Origin: Bacteroidales bacterium
GTDB lineage: Bacteria > Bacteroidota > Bacteroidia > Bacteroidales > P3
DNA: 57,067 nt
Direction: 5' to 3'
NCBI GenBank assembly: GCA_017559135.1
Contig: JAFYSZ010000012.1
Span: forward strand, 1 to 57,067
Positions 17,579 through 28,189 of the stretch are shown in pieces. Below the pieces are notes generated by a model. The model ran no database searches. It had not been told where the DNA came from and worked only from the letters and a program-made list of their open reading frames with translations. Each line of letters starts with the position of its first letter. The first letter of the stretch is position 1. Position numbers and translations under genes: made by a program.

Positions 17579-19858
17579 ATGAAAAGAACATTATTAGCGT
17601 TAGCATTGATGTTAGCAACTACTGGCTTGTTTGCACAAGTTGGTATGCAAAAGCTTGACAGACAAGTGCGAAAGGAAGCTGTTGGTCAAATGGAAAGACA
17701 AACAGTTAAGATGAAAAAGAATGTGAATATGCAAACAAAAGACGGAGAAATGGAATTGTTATGTGATTTCTCTGATGCAACTGCTTACACATTCGGAAAA
17801 AATGCTGCACACACTGTTGCAGGTTTTGGTTGGGATTTACAGCCAGATACAAATAGTTTATTTGGAGTTTCAGGAGACCATTTAAATTCAGGTCTATACG
17901 GTCCTAGAATTGCAGAAAGTGGATTTTGGATGTTTGATGCAAATAGAGGATGGGAAGAAACTTATTTAAATCCTACATGGTATAATGGTTTTGCTTATCT
18001 TGACCTTTTAACTATTTGGGACAATGGTTTGAATGTTAATGTTATGGATGCTTATATTCAGTTTACTAATCCGATAGCAGCTTTCGGTACAAGTGGAGTG
18101 GATATTTACATTAACCAATATGGAATAAGATTTAATACTGAACGTTATTTCATAGAATGGAGTAATGATCCATTGTTCAACACTTATGATTCATTAGAAT
18201 TTAACGTAAGAGGTTTGGAAATAAACTCTAATGACAGATTCTATGGTTATAAAAGATTAACTCTTCCAAACAATACTCCAAATGCTAATGCAGTAGGAGC
18301 AACAGAAGATCAATTAACTTATGTTAGAATACGTTACACTGCACCTGCAAGTCAAAGCCAACCTCACTCATATTATTGGTTTGTAGACGATGTTTGTTAT
18401 ACTGCTTCACCAGAACATAGAGTAGATGTTATAAAAAAACAATACATAATGGGAGCTTATCACATAATTCCAGAAGTGTTGGTTACAGATACTATTTGGT
18501 ATTCAGTTAATGTTGAAAATACTGGTGCAACAGATTACTATGATGCAGTATTGAATAATGGTATTTATTCTGTGGAAATCGCACAAGATGAAACAAGCGA
18601 AGATGTTTATACACTTGTAGCTTCTAATTTATCAGAAGCAGATACATTAAGAAATACTACTAATACAATAGTTGAAAGTGAAGATGGAGCAGATGTTGTT
18701 TATGCTGCAAGAAGAGCGGTTGCTATGGAGGCTGCAAGTTGTCCATTAGTATCTTCAACACCTGGTACTTATGCTGTAATATCTACAATTTCTGCTACAG
18801 GAATTGAAACTCCTCTTTCTTTAGATGACACTACTTATTACAATGTTGTTGAACCATCATCAGATTTGGAAGGTTCTTATCGTTGGGCAAAAGATCGTAA
18901 TATTCTTTTAGAAGATTATGGTAATTTTACATACGGCTTTATGCAAGAAAATGGAGCTATATATTTGACTTCTGAAGCTGCTTGGAATAGAGCAGGATAT
19001 GAAGTTTGTGTTCCATTTACAGCAGATGTAACTTCTACTGATTTATTTATAAATGGTGTAGAAGTTGTTCCAGCATTAGACTCTTGTAATGCAGGTGCTC
19101 AAATCATAGGAAAATTGAGAATGTTAAATCCAGAAGCTACATCTTTAGACGATTGTGTTATTGAAGCTCTTGATGCTTGGGACGTTCCTGTTGAATCAGA
19201 AGTTTACACTTTACAACAATCAGATCTTAACAACGGATTATGTACTGATCCTGATCTATTAGACGTAATTTATTCTAATCAATTCCGTTCAATTTATCTT
19301 CCTTTCAAAAATAGCGTTGAATTAGTTCCTTCACAAACTTATTTTGCTTGTTATAGAATGGCATCTAATGGTAGATTTATGATTGGTGCTGATGATCCTC
19401 GTCTTGGAACATTTGGACCTGGAACAGACTATATTAACACATCATTGATAGTGTTCACTCCTGGTTTACCTTCATCAGCAAGTTACGCTTGGGGCGGTAG
19501 ATTCTATATGGCAGACTATTGTGATTACAAAACTCCACTTATCCACATGGTTGTAGGAGATGCTTCTACTCGTTCATTATCAGAAGAAATAGCAGTTGCT
19601 TCTTCATTGAACGCTTATCCTAACCCTGCTACTGACAATGCAACAATATCTTATTCTTTGAATAAATCAGGTAATGTAAGCATCGTTATCACAGACTTAA
19701 TGGGTAGAGTAGTTATGAATATGGAAGAAGGAAACCAAACTGCAGGTGTTAACTACACAGTTAATGTAAACACTGCTAACTTGGCAAACGGAACATATTT
19801 CTATACTTTGAACGTTAATGGTGAAAAACAAACTAAGAAATTTGTTGTTAGTAAGTAA
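17579..19858 (+). CDS. T9SS type A exported surface protein, function unknown
   Basis: 759 residues. Signal peptide MKRTLLALALMLATTGLFAQ, then a jelly-roll-like beta region (about 55-280, LLCDFSDATAYTFG, YYWFVDDVCYT) resembling secreted carbohydrate- or adhesin-type domains, and a long beta-rich region without catalytic motifs. The C-terminal 80 residues (AYPNPATDNATISYSL to TKKFVVSK) are a textbook T9SS type A sorting domain with the YPNP start and the G-x-Y-x-Y strand. Expected to be secreted and anchored via A-LPS or released. It has its own promoter and terminator and lies beside two T9SS metalloproteases. Confidence 0.85.
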   Translation: MKRTLLALALMLATTGLFAQVGMQKLDRQVRKEAVGQMERQTVKMKKNVNMQTKDGEMELLCDFSDATAYTFGKNAAHTVAGFGWDLQPDTNSLFGVSGDHLNSGLYGPRIAESGFWMFDANRGWEETYLNPTWYNGFAYLDLLTIWDNGLNVNVMDAYIQFTNPIAAFGTSGVDIYINQYGIRFNTERYFIEWSNDPLFNTYDSLEFNVRGLEINSNDRFYGYKRLTLPNNTPNANAVGATEDQLTYVRIRYTAPASQSQPHSYYWFVDDVCYTASPEHRVDVIKKQYIMGAYHIIPEVLVTDTIWYSVNVENTGATDYYDAVLNNGIYSVEIAQDETSEDVYTLVASNLSEADTLRNTTNTIVESEDGADVVYAARRAVAMEAASCPLVSSTPGTYAVISTISATGIETPLSLDDTTYYNVVEPSSDLEGSYRWAKDRNILLEDYGNFTYGFMQENGAIYLTSEAAWNRAGYEVCVPFTADVTSTDLFINGVEVVPALDSCNAGAQIIGKLRMLNPEATSLDDCVIEALDAWDVPVESEVYTLQQSDLNNGLCTDPDLLDVIYSNQFRSIYLPFKNSVELVPSQTYFACYRMASNGRFMIGADDPRLGTFGPGTDYINTSLIVFTPGLPSSASYAWGGRFYMADYCDYKTPLIHMVVGDASTRSLSEEIAVASSLNAYPNPATDNATISYSLNKSGNVSIVITDLMGRVVMNMEEGNQTAGVNYTVNVNTANLANGTYFYTLNVNGEKQTKKFVVSK

Positions 19859-19877
19859 TAACAAAAAATAACATTTC

Positions 19878-19914
19878 AAGGAGCAATTCTTAAAAAGGAT
19901 TGCTCCTTTTTTTT
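19878..19914 (+). terminator. Intrinsic terminator after the T9SS surface protein gene
   Basis: A 10-bp stem, AAGGAGCAAT (19878-19887) with 19899-19908, an 11-nt loop and an eight-T run to 19914. Confidence 0.88.
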
Positions 19915-19924
19915 GTCTTTCAAT

Positions 19925-19955
19925 TTTGTGGAAATTTAATTTTGTTGTATTTTTG
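19925..19955 (+). promoter_or_regulatory. Consensus promoter of the M6 metalloprotease pair
   Basis: TTTG at 19925-19928, 19 bp, then TATTTTTG at 19948-19955. It immediately follows the upstream terminator and gives a leader of about 25 nt to ATG 19987. Confidence 0.78.
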
Positions 19956-19986
19956 CCGACTTGAACTAATTTTTAATCGTAAAAAA

Positions 19987-22938
19987 ATGAAATATTTCAC
20001 GCAATTATTAAAATATTTCTTTGTTTTAATAATTTTTTTCTATGTATCAAACAAAGCAATGGCTGTGCCTGCTGATACAACAATGAAATCAATCACACAA
20101 TCCGATAAAAGATTGTTGAATTTTTATCTAATAGGAGATGAGTTTATTAATTTTGGTCGTTCTCTTGATGGTTACACACTTCTTTTGAACGAAAATGGTG
20201 ATTATTGTTATGCTTTTATTGATGAAAATGGCAATTTATTACCTTCAAATTACCTTGCCTCGAACCAAAATCTAAGAACAAAATCGGAAAATGAATTTTT
20301 ATCCACAATAGAAAAAGGTTTGTATTTCTCTAAACACCAAGTGGTTAATAGAAAACAGTCGTTTCAAAAAATAGAAACTAATTATCCAACAGTTGGGAAT
20401 AATAATCTATTAATTATTTTAGTATCTTTTGCCGATAGAGCATTTACTTACACAAGGGACGACTTTGATTCCTTAGCATCTCAGCCGGGATATAATCGCA
20501 ATGGTGCAACAGGTAGTGTGAAAGATTACTATTACGATGTTTCTTTTGGGAATTTAAATTTGATTCCTACGGTTGTTGGACCTTATACTTTGTCGCAACC
20601 TATGGCGTATTATGGTGCGACAGGCCCTTCTTTCTCTGATATTAATCCAAAAGAGATGGTGTCAGAGGCGTGTGTATTAGCGGATAATGATGTGGACTTT
20701 TCTCAATTTGATATGAATAATGACGGAATTGTTGATGCTGTTCACGTTATTTTTGCAGGAGCAGGCGAGGCTTCAACAGGAGAGAGTGATGCTATTTGGC
20801 CACATCGTTGGAGTATTTATTCGTATGATTCTCTTGATATTGATTTTGATGGAGTGAGATTGAAAGATTATTCTTGTTCCGCCGAAAAAATGGGTTCGGG
20901 AATGGACGGAATAGGAACAATTTGTCATGAGTTTGGACACGTTTTAGGTCTTCCGGACTTATATGACACTGATTACGAAGGCTCAGGAGGAAGAGCGACA
21001 GCAGTAAACACTTGGAGTATTATGGCATCGGGCAGTTATAATAATTATAGTAATACACCTGCATCTTTTACTGCCTACGAAAAATATCGTTTGAATTGGT
21101 TAGAACTTGATACACTTTCTCTTGCAGGAGAATATGTGTTGCCTCCTCTTATGGATAGCAACAAAGCGTATATTATTACTACGCCATACGAAAATGAGTT
21201 TTTTATTTTTGAAAATAGACAACAATCTTCATGGGATACATACATACCTAATAGCGGTGGATTGATATTTCACGTTAAGCAAGAGGGAGATTATAATATA
21301 AATTGCGATCCTAATTATCAAAAATATGACATTGAAGAAGCAGATAGAAACGATGATGAGAGCACACTTTCAACAGACGTTTTCCCTTCTGCACAATACA
21401 ATAACTTTTTCACCGATTATTCTCTTCCAAATAGTATTTTATGGAGCGGAGAGACTTTAAATAAACCTATAACTCGCATTACAAGAGATACAAGTGATAA
21501 TTGTATTCGTTTTCGCTTTATGATACCAGATTCTTCTGCAATAGTGGAAACTGTTCATGGAAGTATAAAACTTTCAAATACTTCATATAAAGTAAAAGGT
21601 ATTGAAGTCTATGAAGGATTGTATGAATATGGTTTCAAAGGTTTTGCATTAGATACTTTACAAGACTTTTCTACCGAGCAGTTTTTTGAAGCAAATGAGT
21701 TTAATGCAGATAGTTTTGCGACAATCTTAACTAATCTTCTTTACGCTAAGACTTACTATTATAGAAGTGCTTATATTTCAGATTATGATACCGCTTATGG
21801 ACAAGCAAAAACCTTTACTACTGTTGATGGACAACCAATTTTGAGAACAAATTCAGCAACAAATATTGATTTAACTTCAATGACAGTAGGAGGAGGAGTA
21901 TTAGTTGCAGGAGATTTCCCTATTTTAGAATACGGAATATGTTATTCAACAACTCAAAACCCTGATACGACTACAAATGTTATTAGTTTTGTTGGAGAAC
22001 TTGATACTTTTACAACTCAACTCACAGGTCTTGAACAAGCAACTAAGTATTATTTCAGAGCTTATGCAATAACCGCTCTTGGAATAAAGTATGCAACACA
22101 AAAATTCGCAACAACCGATTTTATACCTGTTGAAAATAATGTGATAACAGGAGGTGCGACTCTTTGTGAAGGTTCAGATTTTGGAATGATTCTTGGAAGT
22201 CAGCCACAAGCAGGACAAGGTAATTTTACATATCAATGGCAAAGAAAAGCAAATGGACAAGCATGGGAAGATATTGAAGAAGACGGGAATGCAAAAGACT
22301 ATGTAGTTGGAACTCTTAGCAAAACAACATCATTTAGACGTGTTGTTTTCTCGCTTGCAATAAGAGATGAAAGTAATGTTGTTGAAATGACTGTTTTGAA
22401 ATCAAAGGGTGGAAAAATAGAAGCAAAGACAGATTGGATTAGTAGCGAAGAAGATACTTTGCGTTTGAAATCTCATAAAGGTGAAATCCTTTCTTGGCAA
22501 GAGGCAAATCAAGACTTTAATTGGCGTACTATTGCAAACTCGGAACAAGACACTAATTTACTATACAATCCAAGTCTTTTAGATACTGTTTATTTAAGAG
22601 CAGTTGTTCAATTAAATGAATGTCCGATAGCATATTCCGATACCTTGAAGATAAATGTTATTCAAGATGTGTCATTAGAAGAAATTGAAAGCGGAGAAAT
22701 GTATTTTGTTTATCCAAATCCAAGTAGAGGACACGCACACTTAAATAATGCAAATCAAGATCGTTTAACTATAAGGATTTTTGACTCAAACGCAAGAGAG
22801 ATTATAATGTTTGAAACTGCTGATGAAAAATTAAACCTTCCAATAGAAAATTTGTCAAATGGAGCATATATATTAAGAATAGAAAATAAAACTACTAAAA
22901 AAATAGTTAAAGATATTAAATTGATATTAATGAAATAG
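19987..22938 (+). CDS. M6 family secreted metalloprotease with T9SS C-terminal domain, first of two
   Basis: 983 residues from ATG 19987, chosen because it starts the signal peptide and follows the promoter; frames from further upstream would begin before the transcript. The immune-inhibitor-A-like M6 catalytic domain (about 130-430) has the zinc motif [11 protein letters not shown] (H314, E315, H318) and the Met-turn SIMASGSY. A DxDxDG-like calcium loop (DMNNDGIVD) precedes it. Fibronectin-like repeats (YYYRSAY, YYFRAYAI) and an Ig-like segment follow, then a T9SS type A domain from YPNPSRG. Secreted protease. A close paralogue lies 23 bp downstream. Confidence 0.9.
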   Translation: MKYFTQLLKYFFVLIIFFYVSNKAMAVPADTTMKSITQSDKRLLNFYLIGDEFINFGRSLDGYTLLLNENGDYCYAFIDENGNLLPSNYLASNQNLRTKSENEFLSTIEKGLYFSKHQVVNRKQSFQKIETNYPTVGNNNLLIILVSFADRAFTYTRDDFDSLASQPGYNRNGATGSVKDYYYDVSFGNLNLIPTVVGPYTLSQPMAYYGATGPSFSDINPKEMVSEACVLADNDVDFSQFDMNNDGIVDAVHVIFAGAGEASTGESDAIWPHRWSIYSYDSLDIDFDGVRLKDYSCSAEKMGSGMDGIGTICHEFGHVLGLPDLYDTDYEGSGGRATAVNTWSIMASGSYNNYSNTPASFTAYEKYRLNWLELDTLSLAGEYVLPPLMDSNKAYIITTPYENEFFIFENRQQSSWDTYIPNSGGLIFHVKQEGDYNINCDPNYQKYDIEEADRNDDESTLSTDVFPSAQYNNFFTDYSLPNSILWSGETLNKPITRITRDTSDNCIRFRFMIPDSSAIVETVHGSIKLSNTSYKVKGIEVYEGLYEYGFKGFALDTLQDFSTEQFFEANEFNADSFATILTNLLYAKTYYYRSAYISDYDTAYGQAKTFTTVDGQPILRTNSATNIDLTSMTVGGGVLVAGDFPILEYGICYSTTQNPDTTTNVISFVGELDTFTTQLTGLEQATKYYFRAYAITALGIKYATQKFATTDFIPVENNVITGGATLCEGSDFGMILGSQPQAGQGNFTYQWQRKANGQAWEDIEEDGNAKDYVVGTLSKTTSFRRVVFSLAIRDESNVVEMTVLKSKGGKIEAKTDWISSEEDTLRLKSHKGEILSWQEANQDFNWRTIANSEQDTNLLYNPSLLDTVYLRAVVQLNECPIAYSDTLKINVIQDVSLEEIESGEMYFVYPNPSRGHAHLNNANQDRLTIRIFDSNAREIIMFETADEKLNLPIENLSNGAYILRIENKTTKKIVKDIKLILMK

Positions 22939-22961
22939 AAGAAAAAATAACAAGAAAAAAG

Positions 22962-25961
22962 ATGAGAAAAAGATTATTGAAAATGATGACGCTCGTTGTG
23001 TTGATGCTTACAATCAGCATAGGAGCATTTGCAATTCCAGCAAACAAACAAGCAGTTACGGTTCGCCAACCAAATGGCAAGACTTTGACTTTTGTTCTTG
23101 GCGGAGATGAGTATGTAAATTGGGCTACAACCTTAGATCAATACACTTTGGTGAGAAATAGCGAAGGAATATTCACTTACGGTGTATTAGATGAAAACGG
23201 AGATTTGGTTGCATCGAAATATATCGCTTCAAATGCGAATGAACGCAGTGGAGAAGAAATAGCATTCCTATCAACTCTTCCTGTAAACTTGTTTTATTCT
23301 GATAGACAAATAGAGTTAAAAAAACAAAACGCACCTGCATCACGTCCTGCTAATAGCGATGCAAAATATCCTTCAATAGGAACAGTAAAACTCTTAGTTA
23401 TACTTGTAGGATTTAGCGATAAACCATTTACATACACTAATCAAAACTTTGTAGACCTTGTAAGTGCAGAAAATTACAACGGAACAGGATCTGTAAAAGA
23501 CTATTATGAAGATAATTCTTATGGACAATTCATAATGGATATTGATGTTGCAGGACCATATACATTACCTAATACAATGGCTTACTATGGAGGAAACAAT
23601 TCTTATGGAAGCGATCAAAATATGGACTACTTTGTTCGTCACGCAATAGATGCTGCAAATCCTGATGTGGATTATTCTGATTACGATAATGATGGAGATA
23701 ACAGAGTTGATGCGATTCACATTATTTTTGCAGGAACTCCTGAAAGTTCAACAGGAAATGATAACGAAATTTGGCCACATAGAAGTAGTGTAAGTCCTAA
23801 TCTTGTAAAAGATAACGTAAGATTTGGACCATATTCTTGTTCAGCAGAAAAGAGAAACTCTGTTGCAATGGACGGAATCGGTACAATCTGCCACGAATTT
23901 GGTCACGTATTAGGATTTCCTGATTTTTATGATACAGATTATTCTGGTTCAAACGGACAAGCAGTTGTTCCAGGCGATTGGGATTTGATGTCCTCAGGTT
24001 CATATCTTAACAATTGTGCAACCCCTGCTGGATTAACAGGATTGGAAAGACAAATTGCTAATTGGGCTGAACCAATTGTTTTAACAGAAGGAGCAAACGG
24101 ATTGTACTTACCTGCAATTAACGATTCAGCAGTTTTCTATAAGATTGATTTAGGAAACGATAATGAATTTTTAATGCTTGAACACCGTAGAAAAACAAGA
24201 TGGGACGCTTATATTCCAGGAGAAGGAATGTTGATTTATCACGCTCAACAAAGCAGATTAGATAGATGGTTGGAAAATCAGTGGAATGACATAAATGTAA
24301 CGCCAAATAACAGAGGTTGGTATATCGTTCCAGCAACAGGAAACAATGGACATACAGAAACTGCTAACGCTCCATTCCCTGGAAACTCAGGAAATTCTAA
24401 CTTTACTAATACAACAACTCCTGCAAATACGCTTATGAATGGAACACCTACTAATAAACCAATCACAAGCATTCAATACCAAAACGATACTGTAATTACA
24501 TTCAACTTTATGTCTAACCTTCCTGCTGTAAGCACAGGAACGGCTACATCTTCTACAATTACTTCAATTTCAGCAACTGTTTCAGGTACAATTCTTTATT
24601 ATGGAGATTCTACAATCAGCGAAAGAGGAGCAATTTGGAGCATTAGCCAACAAGCATTGAGAGATTTAGAACAAGATAGCATAACAACAAATGTGTCAAA
24701 TTCAACAGATGAAACATTTACTGTTGAATTAACAGGACTTGTTCCTTCTTCAACAATTTATTATCGTGCATACGTAGAAAGTGCAACAGGAACCTCTTAC
24801 GGAGAAGTAAGACAATTCAACACACCAAGTGGATTAGGAACTTTATTAACACAAACTGCAATAGGAGTTGATTCTACTCACGCAACAATAAGAGGAAGAA
24901 TTATGGGCTTAGGAGAAGGTGAATTTGTGGAAAAAGGATTTATCGTTTCTACTGATGAAAATAACGATTTAACTCTTGAATCTGCACCTATGATTCAACC
25001 AGATAGTACAGATGCTAATAATGTTTACTATTTTACATTCGATACTTTGGCAGAAGGAGTAACTTATTACTTTAAAGCATACTTAACAACAACAATAGGA
25101 ACTGCATACGGAACAAGACGAAGCTTTACAACCACTTTCCCAGCAATTGAAAACAATGTTATTTCTTCTGATCAAGCATTTTGTTTAGGTGAAACTCCTC
25201 AACTTTTAACAGGAACAGAACCAACAGGAGGTAGAGGAAACTTCACTTATCAATGGCAACAAAAAGGTAGAACAGGCTCTTGGGTGAACGCAACACAAGA
25301 ATCAACCAACCAAAACTACCAACCAGAAGCAATAACAGACTCTACATATTATAGAAGAATAGTTACTTCAAACGGAGTGGTAGAACATATTTCTAATACA
25401 GTACTTTTAGATGTTAAGATTTCAAGAGGAGGTGTGATTTCTGAAAATATTAGCAACGATACCATAGCCTTAGGAGAAGAAACAGGACTTTTGAAACTTA
25501 ATAATTACAGAGGAACAATCATAGATTGGGAAAGAAGCATAGATGATCAAGCATGGGAATCACTAAACTTTAATGAAAGAAACTATCCTGGTGAAACACC
25601 AACAACAGAAGGTACTTACACATACAGAGTCAAAGTTCAATTAGATCAATGCCCTTCTGAATACTCAGCAGAAAAAGCATTGTACGTAAAAGACTACTCT
25701 TCAATTCAAGATGTTGAAGCAATATTTGACTATACCGTTCTTCCAAATCCTACAACAAGTCAAATAACAATCACTTCTGATGAAGCAAAAGCAGAAAGCC
25801 TAACAATAACAAATGTTTTAGGTCAAGAAATCATAAAAGAAACAAATTGCAACATCAATGGTAAAGTAATAGATCTTTCATCATTTGAAAGCGGAGTGTA
25901 TTTCTTGAACATAAAACAAGGAAATAAACAAGCAACAAAACAAATAATCTTAAAAAAATAA
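22962..25961 (+). CDS. M6 family secreted metalloprotease with T9SS C-terminal domain, second of two
   Basis: 999 residues with the same architecture as its upstream neighbour: signal peptide (to about residue 24), M6 catalytic domain with [11 protein letters not shown] (H311, E312, H315), Met-turn DLMSSGSY, calcium-type loop [11 protein letters not shown], two fibronectin-like repeats ([16 protein letters not shown]), an Ig-like segment with FTYQWQQKG and a type A sorting domain starting LPNPTTSQ. The two genes look like a tandem duplication that has diverged. It shares the promoter at 19925 and is separated from ridA by only 4 bp, yet ridA is probably unrelated in function. Confidence 0.9.
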   Translation: MRKRLLKMMTLVVLMLTISIGAFAIPANKQAVTVRQPNGKTLTFVLGGDEYVNWATTLDQYTLVRNSEGIFTYGVLDENGDLVASKYIASNANERSGEEIAFLSTLPVNLFYSDRQIELKKQNAPASRPANSDAKYPSIGTVKLLVILVGFSDKPFTYTNQNFVDLVSAENYNGTGSVKDYYEDNSYGQFIMDIDVAGPYTLPNTMAYYGGNNSYGSDQNMDYFVRHAIDAANPDVDYSDYDNDGDNRVDAIHIIFAGTPESSTGNDNEIWPHRSSVSPNLVKDNVRFGPYSCSAEKRNSVAMDGIGTICHEFGHVLGFPDFYDTDYSGSNGQAVVPGDWDLMSSGSYLNNCATPAGLTGLERQIANWAEPIVLTEGANGLYLPAINDSAVFYKIDLGNDNEFLMLEHRRKTRWDAYIPGEGMLIYHAQQSRLDRWLENQWNDINVTPNNRGWYIVPATGNNGHTETANAPFPGNSGNSNFTNTTTPANTLMNGTPTNKPITSIQYQNDTVITFNFMSNLPAVSTGTATSSTITSISATVSGTILYYGDSTISERGAIWSISQQALRDLEQDSITTNVSNSTDETFTVELTGLVPSSTIYYRAYVESATGTSYGEVRQFNTPSGLGTLLTQTAIGVDSTHATIRGRIMGLGEGEFVEKGFIVSTDENNDLTLESAPMIQPDSTDANNVYYFTFDTLAEGVTYYFKAYLTTTIGTAYGTRRSFTTTFPAIENNVISSDQAFCLGETPQLLTGTEPTGGRGNFTYQWQQKGRTGSWVNATQESTNQNYQPEAITDSTYYRRIVTSNGVVEHISNTVLLDVKISRGGVISENISNDTIALGEETGLLKLNNYRGTIIDWERSIDDQAWESLNFNERNYPGETPTTEGTYTYRVKVQLDQCPSEYSAEKALYVKDYSSIQDVEAIFDYTVLPNPTTSQITITSDEAKAESLTITNVLGQEIIKETNCNINGKVIDLSSFESGVYFLNIKQGNKQATKQIILKK

Positions 25962-25965
25962 GAAA

Positions 25966-26346
25966 ATGAATAAAGTAATAAACACAGACAAAGCACCAAA
26001 AGCAATAGGTCCTTATAGCCAAGCAATTTTGGCAGGAAACGGAATGTTATTCATTTCAGGACAAATTCCAGTTAATCCAGAAACAGGAAAAATCCCTGAA
26101 ACAATAAAAGAACAAACAGAACAAGTTTTCAAAAACATAGAAGCAATCCTTACAGAAGCAGGATACAGTTTCAAAGACGTAGTAAAAACAACTTGTTTAT
26201 TAAACTCAATGGACGATTTTGCTGCAATGAACGAAGTATATGCAAAATACTACAACGAAATGTTGCCTGCAAGAGCAGCATACGCAGTAGAAAAATTACC
26301 AATGGGTGTATTAGTAGAAATAGAAACTATTGCATACAAAGGATAG
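25966..26346 (+). CDS. ridA: RidA family enamine/imine deaminase
   Basis: 126 residues, typical for the YjgF/YER057c/UK114 family. It has the conserved GPYSQAI, the [11 protein letters not shown] loop and the catalytic arginine segment [21 protein letters not shown]. RidA hydrolyses reactive 2-aminoacrylate and related enamines released by PLP enzymes such as threonine or serine dehydratases. It is cytoplasmic. It starts 4 bp after the second M6 gene and is followed by a strong terminator. Confidence 0.95.
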   Translation: MNKVINTDKAPKAIGPYSQAILAGNGMLFISGQIPVNPETGKIPETIKEQTEQVFKNIEAILTEAGYSFKDVVKTTCLLNSMDDFAAMNEVYAKYYNEMLPARAAYAVEKLPMGVLVEIETIAYKG

Positions 26347-26375
26347 TAAGCTATAATATAGTTAATCTATACTTA

Positions 26376-26412
26376 AAAGGTCGAAAGCTTAAAAAACTTT
26401 CGACCTTTCTTT
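26376..26412 (+). terminator. Intrinsic terminator after ridA
   Basis: A 12-bp perfect stem, AAAGGTCGAAAG (26376-26387) with 26397-26408, and a 9-nt loop, followed by a T-rich tail. A single AGAAATAAATTT core of the dispersed repeat family lies just after it (26433-26444). Confidence 0.88.
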
Positions 26413-26510
26413 GTTTTATTTTTTTTATTCATAGAAATAAATTTGTGTTTTATTTACTTGATTTCAATTTATTTAGTATCTTTGCAAACTTTTAAAAAGA
26501 AAAATTTGAT

Positions 26511-27341
26511 ATGAACATATTTGAGGAAAAGAAAAGAAAGCAAGAAGCGATCAATTCAGCGATGAAAAATATAAAGCACGTCATTGCTGTTGCAAGTGGT
26601 AAAGGTGGTGTAGGTAAATCAACAGTTGCAGCAAATCTTGCAATATCTTTGGCAAAGAAAGGTTACAGAGTAGGACTTGCAGACGCAGATATATATGGTC
26701 CTTCTATTCCTACACTTTTCAATATCGAAAATGAACAAGTGATGGCAACAGAAATAGATGGTAAAAACCTGATGTTGCCATTTGATAAGTTTGGAATCAA
26801 GATGATGAGTGTTGGATTTTTTGTAGAAAAAGACCAACCTATGTTGTGGCGTGGGCCAATGGCTGCAAATACTTTGGTGCAAATGCTTACTGAAACACAT
26901 TGGGGAGAATTGGATTTTATGGTTTTAGATATGCCTCCTGGAACAGGAGATATTCAATTAAGCCTTGTACAACAATTCTCTGTAAGTGGCTCTGTTTTTG
27001 TTTGCACTCCACAACAATTAGCAGTTGCTGATGTTCGCCGAGCAGTGAATATGTTTACAAATGACCAAGTTGCAATTCCTATTTTTGGACTTGTAGAAAA
27101 TATGGCATACTTTACTCCAAAGGAATTGCCAGAAAACAAATACTATATCTTTGGAAAAGGAGGAGCAGAGAATTTAGCAAAAGAATTAAATATGCCTTTA
27201 TTGGTAAGTATTCCTATTTCTTTGGATATTTCCGAAACAAACGACACAGGAAATCCTATTTCATTGGAATTTGACTCACCAGAAGCAAAAGCATTTATGG
27301 AATTAGCAGAAAAAGTTATAGCAGAAACAATAAAAAAATAA
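26511..27341 (+). CDS. mrp: Mrp/ApbC-type P-loop ATPase, iron-sulfur carrier family
   Basis: 276 residues, MinD-like. It has the deviant Walker A motif SGKGGVGKST near residue 30 and DMPPGTGDIQLSL. It is short: the usual N-terminal DUF59 domain is missing. The C-terminal CxxC that holds the Fe-S cluster in most Mrp proteins is replaced by FTPKELPENKYYIFG, a variant known in Bacteroidota. The next gene encodes a NifU-C domain with its own CxxC, which suggests the two act as a pair in Fe-S cluster assembly. A -7 box (TATCTTTG, 26477-26484) lies upstream. Confidence 0.9.
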   Translation: MNIFEEKKRKQEAINSAMKNIKHVIAVASGKGGVGKSTVAANLAISLAKKGYRVGLADADIYGPSIPTLFNIENEQVMATEIDGKNLMLPFDKFGIKMMSVGFFVEKDQPMLWRGPMAANTLVQMLTETHWGELDFMVLDMPPGTGDIQLSLVQQFSVSGSVFVCTPQQLAVADVRRAVNMFTNDQVAIPIFGLVENMAYFTPKELPENKYYIFGKGGAENLAKELNMPLLVSIPISLDISETNDTGNPISLEFDSPEAKAFMELAEKVIAETIKK

Positions 27342-27346
27342 GAGAT

Positions 27347-27598
27347 ATGACAGCAGAAGAAAGAATCGAATTAGAAGAAAAGGTAAAAAAAGTAATAGAA
27401 AGCATACGTCCATACTTGCAAGAAGACGGAGGAGATGTAGCTTTCGTTGAAATGACAGACGAAAAAGTTGTTTACGTAGAATTACAAGGACACTGCGGAT
27501 CTTGTCCTCATGCAATGATGACTTTAAAGAACGGAGTTGAAGCAGCAGTTAAGGAAGTTGTTCCAGAAATTGTTTCAGTTGAAAGAGTAGTTAGATAA
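27347..27598 (+). CDS. NifU C-terminal domain Fe-S scaffold protein
   Basis: 83 residues, a stand-alone NifU-C (Nfu) domain with the cluster-binding CGSC in GHCGSCPHAMMTLKNGVE, preceded by the usual LQEDGGDVAFVEM. It binds a [4Fe-4S] cluster for transfer to targets. It lies 5 bp downstream of the CxxC-less Mrp ATPase, which supports a joint Fe-S carrier function. Confidence 0.93.
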   Translation: MTAEERIELEEKVKKVIESIRPYLQEDGGDVAFVEMTDEKVVYVELQGHCGSCPHAMMTLKNGVEAAVKEVVPEIVSVERVVR

Positions 27599-27610
27599 TT
27601 TTTGTTTTAT

Positions 27611-28147
27611 ATGATTTACACAAAAACAGGAGATAAAGGTACAACAAGTTTAGTTGGAGGCTCACGTGTCTTAAAATGCTCTTTAAGAGTAGATACCTAT
27701 GGAGACTTAGACGAATTAGTCTCTTACATAGGCCTTTGCAGACAATACGTAGAAGAAAATCTTGCTTCTGATTTGGTGAAAATACAAAATGTACTATTTA
27801 ACCTTGAAAGCATAATTGCTTGCGAAAAAGAAGAATATCTTCTCAAAATGCCACAAGTAAAAGAAGAAGATATAAAATTCTTAGAAAATCAAATAGACGA
27901 AATGAGCAAAGTAGTGCCACCATTAAAGCAATTTGTATTGCCGGGAGGTGAAGAAGGTGCGGCTCATCTCAATGTAGCAAGAACAATTTGCAGACGATGC
28001 GAAAGAAAAATGGTAGCCCTATCGCAAGAATGTGAAATAAACACACTTTGTATGCAATATATAAATAGATTATCTGATTATTTATTTCAGTTAAGCAGAT
28101 ATATAATGCAGGAAAAAGGTGTCAAAGAAACATTTTGGCAACAATAA
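27611..28147 (+). CDS. Cob(I)alamin adenosyltransferase, PduO type
   Basis: 178 residues from ATG 27611, chosen over an upstream TTG because the family begins IYTKTGDKG. Conserved: TKTGDKGTTSLVGG (ATP binding), VDTYGDLDELVSYIG and FVLPGGEEGAAHLNVARTICRRCER near residue 120. It transfers the adenosyl group of ATP to cob(I)alamin to give coenzyme B12 in the cytoplasm. No cobalamin riboswitch or other cob genes are nearby. It starts 12 bp after the NifU-C gene, so it probably shares that transcript. Confidence 0.93.
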   Translation: MIYTKTGDKGTTSLVGGSRVLKCSLRVDTYGDLDELVSYIGLCRQYVEENLASDLVKIQNVLFNLESIIACEKEEYLLKMPQVKEEDIKFLENQIDEMSKVVPPLKQFVLPGGEEGAAHLNVARTICRRCERKMVALSQECEINTLCMQYINRLSDYLFQLSRYIMQEKGVKETFWQQ

Positions 28148-28189
28148 CGTTATAAGAAGAAAAGAAACATTAAACAAAAACAAAAAAAG

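Noticed and set aside
27550..27611. Cobalamin riboswitch before the adenosyltransferase gene
   Set aside because: The gap is only 12 bp and the upstream gene occupies the space; no B12-box-like sequence seen.
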